Origin: an uncultured Rhizobiaceae group bacterium
Lineage (GTDB): Bacteria; Pseudomonadota; Alphaproteobacteria; Rhizobiales; Rhizobiaceae
DNA length: 64,000 nucleotides
NCBI GenBank assembly: GCA_937930635.1
Contig: CALHCF010000003.1
Span: forward strand, 62,001-126,000
Reading direction: 5' to 3'
Shown here: positions 1 through 8,507 of the stretch, piece by piece
Layout: each line of letters opens with the position of its first letter
How positions within the stretch are numbered: position 1 is the first letter of the stretch
The notes under the pieces: generated by a model
What the model saw: only the letters and a program-made list of their open reading frames with translations
What the model was told of the DNA's origin: nothing
Databases searched by the model: none
Position numbers and translations under genes: made by a program

Positions 1-1
1 G

Positions 2-964
2 AACTTGTGGGAAACACTGTCGCAGGAACTCAACTACAACGTCATGTTCTCCCAGCGCGGCGTGATGATGCTGGCGCACAATGTCCATGACGTACAATCC
101 GCACAACGCCATATTCACGCCAATCGCCTGAACGGCGTTGATAACCAATGGCTGACCCCACAACAGGCGAAAGACTATTGTCCCCCTCTCAACATCTCAA
201 AGGACTGCCGCTATCCCGTTATGGGGGCAGCCCTGCAGCGTCGCGGCGGAGTCGCCCGTCACGATGCGGTTGCCTGGGGATATGCCCGTAAGGCTTCTGC
301 CATGGGAGTCGATATCATTCAAAACTGCGAGGTGACCGGCATCAACCGAGCACCATCCGGCGAGGTGACCGAGGTTGAGACAACACGCGGGACCATTGGT
401 GCCAAAAAGGTTGGTATCGTTGCAGCCGGGCACACATCCGTCCTTATGGAGATGGCAGGCGTGCGCATGCCGCTTGAAAGCTATCCCCTGCAGGCACTCG
501 TGAGTGAGCCGGTAAAGCCGGTTTTCCCCTGTGTCGTCATGTCGAACGCCGTTCACGCCTATATCAGCCAGTCTGACAAGGGCGAGCTCGTTATCGGCGC
601 AGGAACAGACAGTTACCTTTCCTATTCACAGACCGGCTCCATGCATATTCTGCAACATACCCTTGATGCGATTGTCGAACTGTATCCCATGTTCAGCCGC
701 ATGAAGATGTTGCGGACTTGGGGTGGGATTGTCGATGTTACACCTGACCGGTCACCCATTCTCAGCAAAACTCCGGTAAAGGGACTTTATGTAAACTGCG
801 GTTGGGGAACCGGCGGCTTCAAAGCCACACCGGGAAGCGCCCATGTTTTTGCCCACACCATTGCCAAAGATGCTCCACATCACATCAACGAAGGCTTCAC
901 GCTGGATCGGTTTAGAGGTGGACGGCTGATTGACGAGGCGGCAGCCGCTGCTGTGGCACATTGA
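2..964 (+). CDS. soxB: Sarcosine oxidase beta subunit, C-terminal part (cut by window edge)
   Basis: This is the C-terminal ~320 residues of the FAD-carrying beta subunit of heterotetrameric sarcosine oxidase, which oxidises sarcosine to glycine and passes the methyl carbon to tetrahydrofolate. The reading frame is open to the left edge, so the Rossmann FAD motif and true start lie outside the window. Visible family features are the DAO-fold core and the late segment with TPDRSPI and [15 protein letters not shown], typical of SoxB C-termini. It is followed after 10 bp by soxD, then soxA and soxG, the standard soxBDAG order. The operon context makes the assignment firm; only the missing N-terminus limits it. 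Confidence 0.95.
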   Translation, partial: NLWETLSQELNYNVMFSQRGVMMLAHNVHDVQSAQRHIHANRLNGVDNQWLTPQQAKDYCPPLNISKDCRYPVMGAALQRRGGVARHDAVAWGYARKASAMGVDIIQNCEVTGINRAPSGEVTEVETTRGTIGAKKVGIVAAGHTSVLMEMAGVRMPLESYPLQALVSEPVKPVFPCVVMSNAVHAYISQSDKGELVIGAGTDSYLSYSQTGSMHILQHTLDAIVELYPMFSRMKMLRTWGGIVDVTPDRSPILSKTPVKGLYVNCGWGTGGFKATPGSAHVFAHTIAKDAPHHINEGFTLDRFRGGRLIDEAAAAAVAH

Positions 965-974
965 GGAACCAGCT

Positions 975-1277
975 ATGCTTCTGATCCATTGCCCTTATTG
1001 CGAAGCCGACCATCCCGAGTTGGAATTCGCCAATGCCGGTGAAGCGCATATTGTGCGGCCCCGCGAAATGTCCAACATGAGCGACGAGGACTTCGAGGCG
1101 ATGTTCTTCATCCGCGACAACCCCAAGGGGGTAAGCCTGGAGCGCTGGAGGCACGTCCATGGCTGTGGACGTTTTTTCAACGCTTTACGACACACAGTCT
1201 CGGACACGTTTCTCAAAGTCTACAAAGCTGGCGAGGCACGCCCGTCAAACGACGAAATTGCGAAGCTGATCAAATGA
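975..1277 (+). CDS. soxD: Sarcosine oxidase delta subunit
   Basis: This is the small zinc-binding delta subunit (100 aa) of heterotetrameric sarcosine oxidase. I chose the ATG at 975 because GAGGA sits 7 bp upstream and the protein then begins MLLIHCPYCEADHPELEF, as in the family; an upstream ATG at 930 lies inside soxB. The pair C6/C9 and the later HVHGCGRFFN segment (His60/His62 and Cys64) match the zinc site known in SoxD. It lies between soxB and soxA in one operon. Confidence 0.96.
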   Translation: MLLIHCPYCEADHPELEFANAGEAHIVRPREMSNMSDEDFEAMFFIRDNPKGVSLERWRHVHGCGRFFNALRHTVSDTFLKVYKAGEARPSNDEIAKLIK

Positions 1278-1308
1278 GCACTGCCGCCACCGCATACAGG
1301 TCCAACGC

Positions 1309-4263
1309 ATGACCCAGCCGTTTCGCATCAAAGGCGCGGGTACTTTGCCACACACCCGCACAATTCAGTTCACGTTCGATGGACAGTCTTATGAAGGTTA
1401 CGAAGGCGATACGCTGGCGTCGGCTCTGCTGGCAAATGGCGTTCACCTGATGGGGCGATCGTTCAAATATCACCGGCCACGCGGCGTCGTGGCTGCCGGG
1501 CCTGAAGAACCCAATGCGCTGGTTGGAATTACACGCGACAGAGCTCGCCACACACCCAACGTGCGTGCATCCGTGCAGGAACTCTATGACGGTTTGAATG
1601 CGACCAGCCAAAACAGGTTCCCAACCCTGAATTTTGACATCGGAGCCCTAAATTCTCTGATGTCTCCATTCTTTCCTGCGGGGTTCTATTACAAAACCTT
1701 CAAATGGCCGGCGAAGGCATGGGATGCATTGTATGAACCGTTCATACGGCGTGCTGCGGGGCTCGGCGAAGCGCCAACAGAAAGCGACCCGGACCGCTAT
1801 GTCAATCGTTTTGCCCATTGCGATGTTTTGATCATCGGAGGAGGAGCGGCAGGTCTGGCTGCTGCCCAAGCCGCAGCCGAAAAAAGTCAATCCGTGATCC
1901 TATGCGATGAAAATCCTGCGATGGGCGGTTGGCTGCTCGCCGACAGTGATATTCAGATAGATGGACAGACAGGCGCACAGTGGGCGGCAAACATGGCCGC
2001 GGAACTTGCAACGCGAGATAACGTTCGTCTTCTCACCCGCACCACCGGCTTTGGCTATTTCCAGCACAACATGGTGGGACTGGTCGAACGGATAACCGAT
2101 CACCAGGCTCGTCCCGAACCAAGCCAGCCACGCGAGCGCATGTGGCAGGTACGGGCCAAACAGGTCGTAATCGCTCAGGGCTCCATTGAACGGGCCATGG
2201 TGTTTCCCGGTAACGATCGCCCCGGCATTGTGCTGGCAGGTGCGGCGCAGAAGTGGCTTAACCAATACGGAGTTTCCGTCGGCAGCAGAATTGGCGTCTA
2301 CACCGCCTGTGACACGGCTTACGCGGCAGCCTTTGATCTTCATGAAGCCGGTATCGGCATCGAAGTCATTGTCGATTATCGCAAGGTGGTGGACGAGACC
2401 ATTCTGGCACAGGCCCGTGAGCACAAAATCGAAGTTGTGCTGGGGGCAACAGTCGCCCAGACAACCGGCCGGCTGCGCATAAACGGGATGCAGGTTAAGA
2501 CGGCTACCGGTGAACAAAAAGAATTCGATATTGACGCCTTGCTGATGTCAGCCGGCTGGACCCCGTCCCTGCATCTCTACTCCCAGTCTCGCGGCAAACC
2601 GGTTTGGGATGAAGCAAGCCAGCGTTTTCTCCCGGGTGAAAGCCCACAGGATTGCATATGTGTTGGCGGGTGTACGGGCACCGATTCCATGGAACAGGTT
2701 CTTGCCGAGGCGGAGCGCGCCTTGGGCAACAAACCGCGCAAGTTCGATATCGAAGATGATGTTTCAACGGATGGCGGTATTATTGGCGCAACCGGAAACT
2801 CCACCGAAAAAGGCAAAGCCTTTGTCGATTTCCAAAATGATGTAACGGCCAAAGACATCGCGCTCGCCGTACGCGAGGGCATGCACTCGATCGAGCATGT
2901 AAAGCGTTACACCACTAATGGCATGGCAACCGATCAAGGTAAGCTGTCCAACATGCATGGATTGGCGATCGCAGCAAACCTGCTGAAGAAACCGATTCCG
3001 GAAGTCGGGCTGACAACATTTCGCCCCCCCTACACACCAACAACATTTGGCAGTTTTGTCGGCCACACGCGCGGACCGCTTTTCGATCCGGAACGCAAAA
3101 CACCTATCCATGACTGGGCAGTAGAAAACGGGGCAGATTTTGAACCGGTCAGCCTCTGGCAACGCGCATGGTATTTTCCCCGCGCTGGCGAAACGATGCA
3201 CGAAGCTGTTGACCGGGAATGCCGGACCACCCGCGAGATTGCCGGGATATTTGATGCATCGACCCTTGGAAAGATTGAAGTTACCGGGCCCGATGCCGCT
3301 GCTTTCATGAATATCATGTACACCAACAGCTGGGACAAACTGAAGGCGGGCCGCGCCAAATATGGCATCATGTGCCGTGAAGACGGGTTCATCTATGATG
3401 ATGGCGTGGTTGGAAAACTCTCCGATACCCGTTTCCATGTAACCACCACAACAGGTGGAGCACCAAGGGTGCTCAATCACATGGAAGATTATCTCCAGAC
3501 CGAGTTCCCGGAAATGAAGGTCTGGCTGACCTCCACATCGGAGCAATGGGCAACCATCGCCGTGCAAGGCCCCAAAGCCCGGGAGATTATTGAACCTCTT
3601 GTGACCGGGGCAGATATTTCAGCCGAAAACTTTCCTCATATGAGCGTAGTTGAATGCAAGGTTTGTGGTGTCCCTGCCCGCCTGTTCCGCATTTCATTTA
3701 CCGGGGAGCTTGGCTTTGAAATAAACGTGCCAGCCGATTATGGCCGTTCGATCTGGGATGCTGTGTGGCGTCGTGCGCAACCCTTGGGAGCCTGCGCCTA
3801 CGGCACCGAAGCGATGCATGTAATGCGAGCCGAAAAGGGCTACATCATCGTTGGTCAGGATACCGACGGTACGGTCACCCCCCACGATGCAGGCCTGTCA
3901 TGGGCTATCGCCAAATCCAAACCGGATTTTGTAGGCAAACGTGGAATGATGCGCCCGGATCTGGTGCGAGAGGGCAGAAGACAGCTGGTTGGGTTAAAAA
4001 CCAGTGATCCAGGCAAGGTTCTTGAAGAAGGCGCGCAGATTGTTGAAGATCCCGAACAACCTGTACCAATGAAAATGCTTGGTTTCGTAACTTCATCCTA
4101 TTGGTCTGGAACACTCGGCAAATCAATTGCCCTGGCTCTGATAGAGGACGGCTCCCTGCGACTGGGAGAAACACTCTACGTGCCAATGGCGGATGAAATA
4201 ATCGAAGTCGAGGTTACAGGCACGGTTTTCTATGACGAAAAAGGAGAACGGCTCCATGGCTAA
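1309..4263 (+). CDS. soxA: Sarcosine oxidase alpha subunit
   Basis: This is the large alpha subunit (984 aa, full family length) of heterotetrameric sarcosine oxidase. In order it shows an N-terminal 2Fe-2S-like fold (about 10-110; MGRSFKYHRPRG), a pyridine-nucleotide-binding region beginning near residue 173 (VLIIGGGAAGLAAAQAAAE), a SoxA linker domain (FRPPYTPTTFGSF near 570), then an aminomethyltransferase-like domain (about 600-980) homologous to GcvT, which binds tetrahydrofolate and accepts the methyl carbon. The last 8 bp overlap soxG, indicating translational coupling. No frameshift or missing segment was noticed. Confidence 0.97.
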   Translation: MTQPFRIKGAGTLPHTRTIQFTFDGQSYEGYEGDTLASALLANGVHLMGRSFKYHRPRGVVAAGPEEPNALVGITRDRARHTPNVRASVQELYDGLNATSQNRFPTLNFDIGALNSLMSPFFPAGFYYKTFKWPAKAWDALYEPFIRRAAGLGEAPTESDPDRYVNRFAHCDVLIIGGGAAGLAAAQAAAEKSQSVILCDENPAMGGWLLADSDIQIDGQTGAQWAANMAAELATRDNVRLLTRTTGFGYFQHNMVGLVERITDHQARPEPSQPRERMWQVRAKQVVIAQGSIERAMVFPGNDRPGIVLAGAAQKWLNQYGVSVGSRIGVYTACDTAYAAAFDLHEAGIGIEVIVDYRKVVDETILAQAREHKIEVVLGATVAQTTGRLRINGMQVKTATGEQKEFDIDALLMSAGWTPSLHLYSQSRGKPVWDEASQRFLPGESPQDCICVGGCTGTDSMEQVLAEAERALGNKPRKFDIEDDVSTDGGIIGATGNSTEKGKAFVDFQNDVTAKDIALAVREGMHSIEHVKRYTTNGMATDQGKLSNMHGLAIAANLLKKPIPEVGLTTFRPPYTPTTFGSFVGHTRGPLFDPERKTPIHDWAVENGADFEPVSLWQRAWYFPRAGETMHEAVDRECRTTREIAGIFDASTLGKIEVTGPDAAAFMNIMYTNSWDKLKAGRAKYGIMCREDGFIYDDGVVGKLSDTRFHVTTTTGGAPRVLNHMEDYLQTEFPEMKVWLTSTSEQWATIAVQGPKAREIIEPLVTGADISAENFPHMSVVECKVCGVPARLFRISFTGELGFEINVPADYGRSIWDAVWRRAQPLGACAYGTEAMHVMRAEKGYIIVGQDTDGTVTPHDAGLSWAIAKSKPDFVGKRGMMRPDLVREGRRQLVGLKTSDPGKVLEEGAQIVEDPEQPVPMKMLGFVTSSYWSGTLGKSIALALIEDGSLRLGETLYVPMADEIIEVEVTGTVFYDEKGERLHG

Positions 4264-4810
4264 GTCTCCCAAAGCAACGCGCGTTCTTCCAAACCAGGAC
4301 CATCTGACTTCCAATGCTTTTGTTACGCTTGAAGCAGCACCAGCTGCGTCAAGGATCAGTCTGCGAGCAAGCCCGAGGGGCGCTGCAGCCTTTGCAAAAA
4401 ACATAGGCTTTGATCTGCCTGCCAAACCTTCGACTTCAAAATCGAAATCGGGAGTGGTCGCGCTTTGGCTTGGACCGGACGAATGGATGGTGTTCAGCGA
4501 GAGCGAGCCAGAGAAATCTCTGCAACCCAGACGTGATCACCGCGAATATTCCGCCACCGATATATCGCACCGCAACACGGCGTATATCGTTTCAGGCTCC
4601 GGAGCACAGGCCACGCTGAACAGCTCTTGTCCAAGAGACCTGTCACAAGCAACTTTCCCGGTTGGGGCTTGCAGCCGAACAATTTTGGGGAAGGCAGAAG
4701 TCATTCTCTATAGAACAGGCAAAGAGAAGTTCCGCGTCGAGTGCTGGCGTTCGTTTGCGCCTTATGTCTGGGGGCTTCTGGTAAGCGGCGCCCAGGATGC
4801 TAATCTCTAG
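4256..4810 (+). CDS. soxG: Sarcosine oxidase gamma subunit
   Basis: This is the gamma subunit (184 aa) of sarcosine oxidase, a GcvT-like structural subunit without known catalytic residues of its own. The frame is open from 4232, but the ATG at 4256 has AAGGAGA 9 bp upstream and overlaps the soxA stop, so I take it as the start. Family-type segments include WLGPDEWMV, the NTAYIVSGSGAQATLNSSCP region and a C-terminal VECWRSFAPYVWGLL. It is the last gene of the sox operon. Confidence 0.93.
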   Translation: MAKSPKATRVLPNQDHLTSNAFVTLEAAPAASRISLRASPRGAAAFAKNIGFDLPAKPSTSKSKSGVVALWLGPDEWMVFSESEPEKSLQPRRDHREYSATDISHRNTAYIVSGSGAQATLNSSCPRDLSQATFPVGACSRTILGKAEVILYRTGKEKFRVECWRSFAPYVWGLLVSGAQDANL

Positions 4811-4831
4811 AGCCGCCAAATTTGGCGTCTT

Positions 4832-6091
4832 GTGCACAATTCTCTCAGTGATACTAAAGAGGCGCAACAGAACCCTGGCTGGACGCGTCCGTTGAAGACC
4901 GAAGTGAAAAAGCGAGCCGTATTTTTCATCGGTGGCTATGACCCAAAATCACCCGAAAGCTTTTTCGACCGCATGGACCGCGAACTTGGTCGCTTCCAAA
5001 AGCTTTGGGGCATCGAGGTCGAAGGCGGTGAGAGAAAAGCCATCCTGCCTGATGTAAATCGCAAACGTTACTCGGCAAGCGGCGAAGGCTGGTCAACCCA
5101 AACGGACATTCATTTTCTGTCGCTGGACGATATTGTCCTGAAGGATTTTGCCGATTCTTTTCTGACCCGATTGGGTCGCTATCTTGTTACGATGACAGAC
5201 TACTTCATCAGCGGAACAGGTTTTGCGATATTCAGACAAGCCTGGCGGTTTGGCATCTATTTTTGCTATCCGCTGTTTATGTTGTTTCTGATCTTCTTAG
5301 TCAGCCTCCTGCTGGCTTCAATCGTTTTGGACACAAACATCGCTTTTTCCAAAATCATATCGGTCGTAGTATTCGCCAGCTCTTTTTTCGCAATAACAAA
5401 AATCGTGGGCAAACGCCTGTTCGTGCTGCATTTGATGGATTTGTGGAGTTTTTCGCGCAATTATTTGCGCCAGAACCGCGATGACATTCATTCCAAACTT
5501 GATCGCTTTGCTTCGGAGATCTGCAACACCTCGCGCAAAGGAACCTACGATGAGCTTATTATGGTGGGTCACAGCACCGGGGGCGCTCTCATACTCGACA
5601 GCGCCGCACGGGCGTTGGAAAAAGACCCAGCGCTCACGTCGCGCAATACGAAAGTGAGCGTTTTGACCGTGGGATCAACAGCATTGAAAATTGGCATGCA
5701 CCCCGCCGGTGGCTGGTTTCGCGACAGGGTGGCGACCCTTGTAAACGACCCTGAAATGGGATGGGTCGAATATCAGTGCCACACCGATATCATCAATTTC
5801 TACAAGTCCGACCCCGTCAGCGCCATGAAACTCGGCCAGTCTAACCCACCCAAACCGATTGTCGGGCGCATCAGAATTAAAGACATGCTGGCGAAAGATG
5901 TGTATCAGCGTATCAGGCGCAACTTATTTCGGGTTCACTACCAATTCGTTTTTGGAAACAACGCCAAATATCACTATGACTTCCCGGCAATCTGCGTCGG
6001 ACCGGCACTCTTGCAGTCGCGGGCCAGATATCCGGCGGCTTTCTCTCAATCCTTGCATGGCGGCGATGACGGGCAGGTGAAATCTCAATGA
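4832..6091 (+). CDS. Membrane-inserted alpha/beta hydrolase of unknown substrate
   Basis: This 419-aa protein has an alpha/beta-hydrolase layout with a membrane insertion. Near residue 30 is AVFFIGGYDPKSPESFFDRM, a first beta strand with a possible oxyanion turn. Two strongly hydrophobic segments follow at about 142-164 and 170-192. The nucleophile elbow GHSTGG is at about 246-251 (candidate Ser248). Soluble parts are therefore split around a hairpin in the inner membrane. The start is a GTG 21 bp after soxG with no strong ribosome site; an in-frame GTG at 4904 is an alternative. The stop overlaps the ATG of the next gene (ATGA), so the two are probably translated together. I do not recognise a named family, and the substrate is unknown. 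Confidence 0.75.
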   Translation: MHNSLSDTKEAQQNPGWTRPLKTEVKKRAVFFIGGYDPKSPESFFDRMDRELGRFQKLWGIEVEGGERKAILPDVNRKRYSASGEGWSTQTDIHFLSLDDIVLKDFADSFLTRLGRYLVTMTDYFISGTGFAIFRQAWRFGIYFCYPLFMLFLIFLVSLLLASIVLDTNIAFSKIISVVVFASSFFAITKIVGKRLFVLHLMDLWSFSRNYLRQNRDDIHSKLDRFASEICNTSRKGTYDELIMVGHSTGGALILDSAARALEKDPALTSRNTKVSVLTVGSTALKIGMHPAGGWFRDRVATLVNDPEMGWVEYQCHTDIINFYKSDPVSAMKLGQSNPPKPIVGRIRIKDMLAKDVYQRIRRNLFRVHYQFVFGNNAKYHYDFPAICVGPALLQSRARYPAAFSQSLHGGDDGQVKSQ

Positions 6092-6672
6092 ACGAGACAG
6101 CGGCATTGGTGGTTTGGGGCATTGGCCTTGCGGTATGGATAGCGATTCGGTTGCCACGCAGGCGCAAGGCTCAACGCACAAAAGTCGTCGTTGACGGCAA
6201 GTCAACAGGCGAGAAAATTGCCCTTGCTCTGTGCATTGTGGGCCTTGCCATTGTCCCACTTGTCCACTCATTCACATCGCTTTTTGAACCGGCAAATTAC
6301 CCGTTCAGTCCGTTTCTTGGCTGGATTGGCGCACTATCAATGCTGGCGTTCCTGATTCTTTTCTACCAAAGCCACAAACTTCTCGCACGCAATTGGTCCG
6401 TAACACTGGAGTTGCGTGAAGGGCATGAGTTGGTGGTCGACGGCCTGTACCGTTACATGCGCCACCCAATGTACACGTCGTTTTGGCTATGGGGGTTGGC
6501 GCAACTTTTTCTGATACCAAACTGGATTGCAGGTCCCGCTGGCTTGGCAAGCGTCGCATGGCTTTTCTTCAGCAGAATCAACAAGGAAGAAGCCATGATG
6601 CGCGGTCAGTTTGGCCAGGCGTATGATGATTATTGCGACAGAACAGCGCGCCTGATTCCCGGCATCTACTGA
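6088..6672 (+). CDS. Isoprenylcysteine carboxyl methyltransferase-like membrane protein
   Basis: This 194-aa multi-spanning membrane protein belongs to the ICMT/phospholipid methyltransferase superfamily. The diagnostic block is DGLYRYMRHPMYTSFWLWG (about residues 126-144), followed by a hydrophobic segment and EEAMMRGQFGQAYDDYCDRT, which matches the E...FG..Y..Y signature that contributes to S-adenosylmethionine binding. At least four hydrophobic spans are visible. Bacteria usually lack prenylated CaaX proteins, so the substrate is probably a lipid or other small molecule; that is inference. Its ATG overlaps the stop of the membrane-inserted hydrolase, suggesting a functional pair. Confidence 0.85.
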   Translation: MNETAALVVWGIGLAVWIAIRLPRRRKAQRTKVVVDGKSTGEKIALALCIVGLAIVPLVHSFTSLFEPANYPFSPFLGWIGALSMLAFLILFYQSHKLLARNWSVTLELREGHELVVDGLYRYMRHPMYTSFWLWGLAQLFLIPNWIAGPAGLASVAWLFFSRINKEEAMMRGQFGQAYDDYCDRTARLIPGIY

Positions 6673-6819
6673 CTGGCTGTGTTCCCTGCGCCACGCCTGG
6701 CACCAGAATTTAAGTGCTGCCGCAATTGTGAACAACCGATCATGTCTTCGGCTTGCTGAAATCGGAGCGGTTTTGTATGTCGATTCCATCTACGAAAATT
6801 CTTCTGGGGAAGATAGGTC

Positions 6820-7488
6820 ATGCACCGGTCTTGGGTTCAGATTGCCTTTGCAAGCGCTTGCTTGTTGTTCGCTACGACTGCCTTCGGCGATGAAATCGAG
6901 AAACATGCCAGCAGCAAAAATGCAAATTTGCGCGGCAAAGCACCCAGCAACATCTATCTGCTGCGCGGCTTCGGTGATGTGTTCTCCAAAGGTCTGGATG
7001 CCATTGGAGCGAAGCTTCAAAAACGCGGGATCAATGCTCAGGTAAAGAGCCATAGCAACTGGCAATCCATTACCAGAGAAATTATCATGAATCGCAAGCG
7101 CCATGGGCGCAAACCGGTTGTTCTGATCGGCCATTCGCTGGGGGCGAACGCCGTTTTGAAAATCGGACGCCAGCTCAAACGCAACAGAATCCGGGTCGAC
7201 TATATGGCGACCTTCGCTGCAACAAACCCTGTTCCCGTATCGTCAAACGTTCGCCGGATCACCAATTATTATTTCAAGAAGGACGGATGGGGAAAGCCTG
7301 TAAAACGTGGTGCAGGCTTTCGTGGTGTCCTGAAAAACATCGATTTCTCCGGAAACAAATCCATCGGCCACTTCAATATCGATGAGCAACCAAAGTTGCA
7401 AAACCAGGTTATCAGAAACATTTTACGATATGTACGTTCCCGTAAACGGGCAGACGTAAAGACGGTAAAGGCAAGTACAAACGGGTAA
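6820..7488 (+). CDS. Secreted alpha/beta hydrolase (lipase-like)
   Basis: This 222-aa protein begins with a clear signal peptide (hydrophobic about 7-22, likely cleavage after TTAFG). The mature part contains IYLLRGFGDVFSKGLDAIG, a strand and turn similar to lipase oxyanion loops, and VLIGHSLGANA, a nucleophile elbow with Ser near residue 106. A late IGHFNID could supply the catalytic His. Homologous periplasmic proteins are usually annotated only as lipase or alpha/beta hydrolase, so the substrate is unknown. It has its own short terminator at 7498. Confidence 0.75.
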   Translation: MHRSWVQIAFASACLLFATTAFGDEIEKHASSKNANLRGKAPSNIYLLRGFGDVFSKGLDAIGAKLQKRGINAQVKSHSNWQSITREIIMNRKRHGRKPVVLIGHSLGANAVLKIGRQLKRNRIRVDYMATFAATNPVPVSSNVRRITNYYFKKDGWGKPVKRGAGFRGVLKNIDFSGNKSIGHFNIDEQPKLQNQVIRNILRYVRSRKRADVKTVKASTNG

Positions 7489-7497
7489 CTGGTTCGG

Positions 7498-7516
7498 TCG
7501 CCTTTGAGGCGATTTT
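7498..7516 (+). terminator. Short rho-independent terminator after the secreted hydrolase
   Basis: A 6-bp perfect stem (TCGCCT/AGGCGA) with a 3-nt loop is followed by TTTT, starting 10 bp after the hydrolase stop. The stem is short, so the effect may be partial. Confidence 0.6.
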
Positions 7517-7735
7517 GGCCAAGCCATCGCCGGGTTTCAAAGGCTGCCAGACATACGGTTTGCAGGGCTGGGTCGCACTACCCGACATAAATTAATCGGC
7601 AACGCGTATTGACCCATGGGCATTGTCCTGCGACACCCTAGGCTGCGTCTTTCGCCCAAAGCGCCCTTAAATTTGGGTGGCGATGCAGACACCCATACTT
7701 GCGCAATGCAGAGAACTCAGCACAAGAGAACGCAA

Positions 7736-7912
7736 ATGGATAAGAGGAAAATCGGCGACGTGCAAAAGCCCGACGCTACAAACGCTATTCAGGAAAAAAT
7801 TGGTGAGAAGCTGAAAGAAGCTTACGCCGATGTTCTTGAAGCACCTGTTCCAGATCGGTTCCTCGATCTTTTGGAGAAGCTGGAATCGACCGACAAGGGA
7901 AGGTCCCATTAG
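7736..7912 (+). CDS. nepR: Anti-sigma factor NepR
   Basis: This is a 58-aa anti-sigma factor of the alphaproteobacterial general stress response. NepR holds EcfG inactive until phosphorylated PhyR captures NepR. The family signature, helix 1 followed by EAPVPDRFLDLLEKLE, is intact. I chose ATG 7736 because AAGAGAA precedes it and it gives the usual NepR length; in-frame starts at 7616 and 7706 would add poorly conserved sequence. It lies 8 bp before ecfG, the common arrangement. phyR is not in the window, and I found no GGAAC-N-GTT type EcfG promoter upstream. Confidence 0.9.
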   Translation: MDKRKIGDVQKPDATNAIQEKIGEKLKEAYADVLEAPVPDRFLDLLEKLESTDKGRSH

Positions 7913-7920
7913 GGCAAACG

Positions 7921-8481
7921 ATGACAGTTTCGCACCAACTGAAAGATGAACTGCTCAGTATCATCCCGAACCTGCGGGCATTTGCCTTATCGCTGACCAA
8001 AACGTCAGACCGCGCAGATGACCTGGTTCAGGAGACATTGATGAAGGCGTGGAACAAGTTTCACACCTATCAGGAAGGCACCAATCTGAAGGCTTGGGTT
8101 TTTACCATCATGCGCAACGAGTTTTACTCGCAGATGCGCAAAAAGGTTCGCGAAGTTCAGGACAGCGAGGGAACACTGAGCGAGGGTTTGGCCACCCATC
8201 CCCAACAAGATGGCCATATGGATATGAAAGATTTCCGCATTGCGCTAGAAACTCTTCCCGAAGATCAACGCGAAGCTATCGTGCTGATCGGCGCCAATGG
8301 ATTTTCTTACGAGGAAGCCGCAGAAATTGCCGGGGTGGCCGTAGGAACAATCAAAAGCAGGGTATCGCGTGCAAGAGTGCGTCTGATGGAAGTTCTCGAA
8401 ATCAACGGTGAGAGCGACTATGGCCCCGACTCCGTTGCTGTCCACGTACTCGGCTCAACATCGCTAGGCGAAAAACGGTAG
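7921..8481 (+). CDS. ecfG: General stress response ECF sigma factor EcfG
   Basis: This is an ECF sigma factor (186 aa) of the EcfG/RpoE2 group, which directs transcription of the general stress regulon in alphaproteobacteria. Region 2 is recognisable in DDLVQETLMKAWNKFHTYQ and the -10 contact segment TNLKAWVFTIMRNEFYSQMR. Region 4 is recognisable in LPEDQREAIVLIGANGFSYE and EAAEIAGVAVGTIKSRVSRA. The immediately upstream nepR supports the assignment. The protein is complete, with a short C-terminal tail beyond region 4. Confidence 0.93.
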   Translation: MTVSHQLKDELLSIIPNLRAFALSLTKTSDRADDLVQETLMKAWNKFHTYQEGTNLKAWVFTIMRNEFYSQMRKKVREVQDSEGTLSEGLATHPQQDGHMDMKDFRIALETLPEDQREAIVLIGANGFSYEEAAEIAGVAVGTIKSRVSRARVRLMEVLEINGESDYGPDSVAVHVLGSTSLGEKR

Positions 8482-8507
8482 AGTTTCTAGCGGATCTTTA
8501 TCGCCAC

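Noticed and set aside
7489..7735. EcfG-type promoter (GGAAC-N-GTT) before nepR-ecfG
   Set aside because: No GGAAC box is present in this interval on the coding strand.
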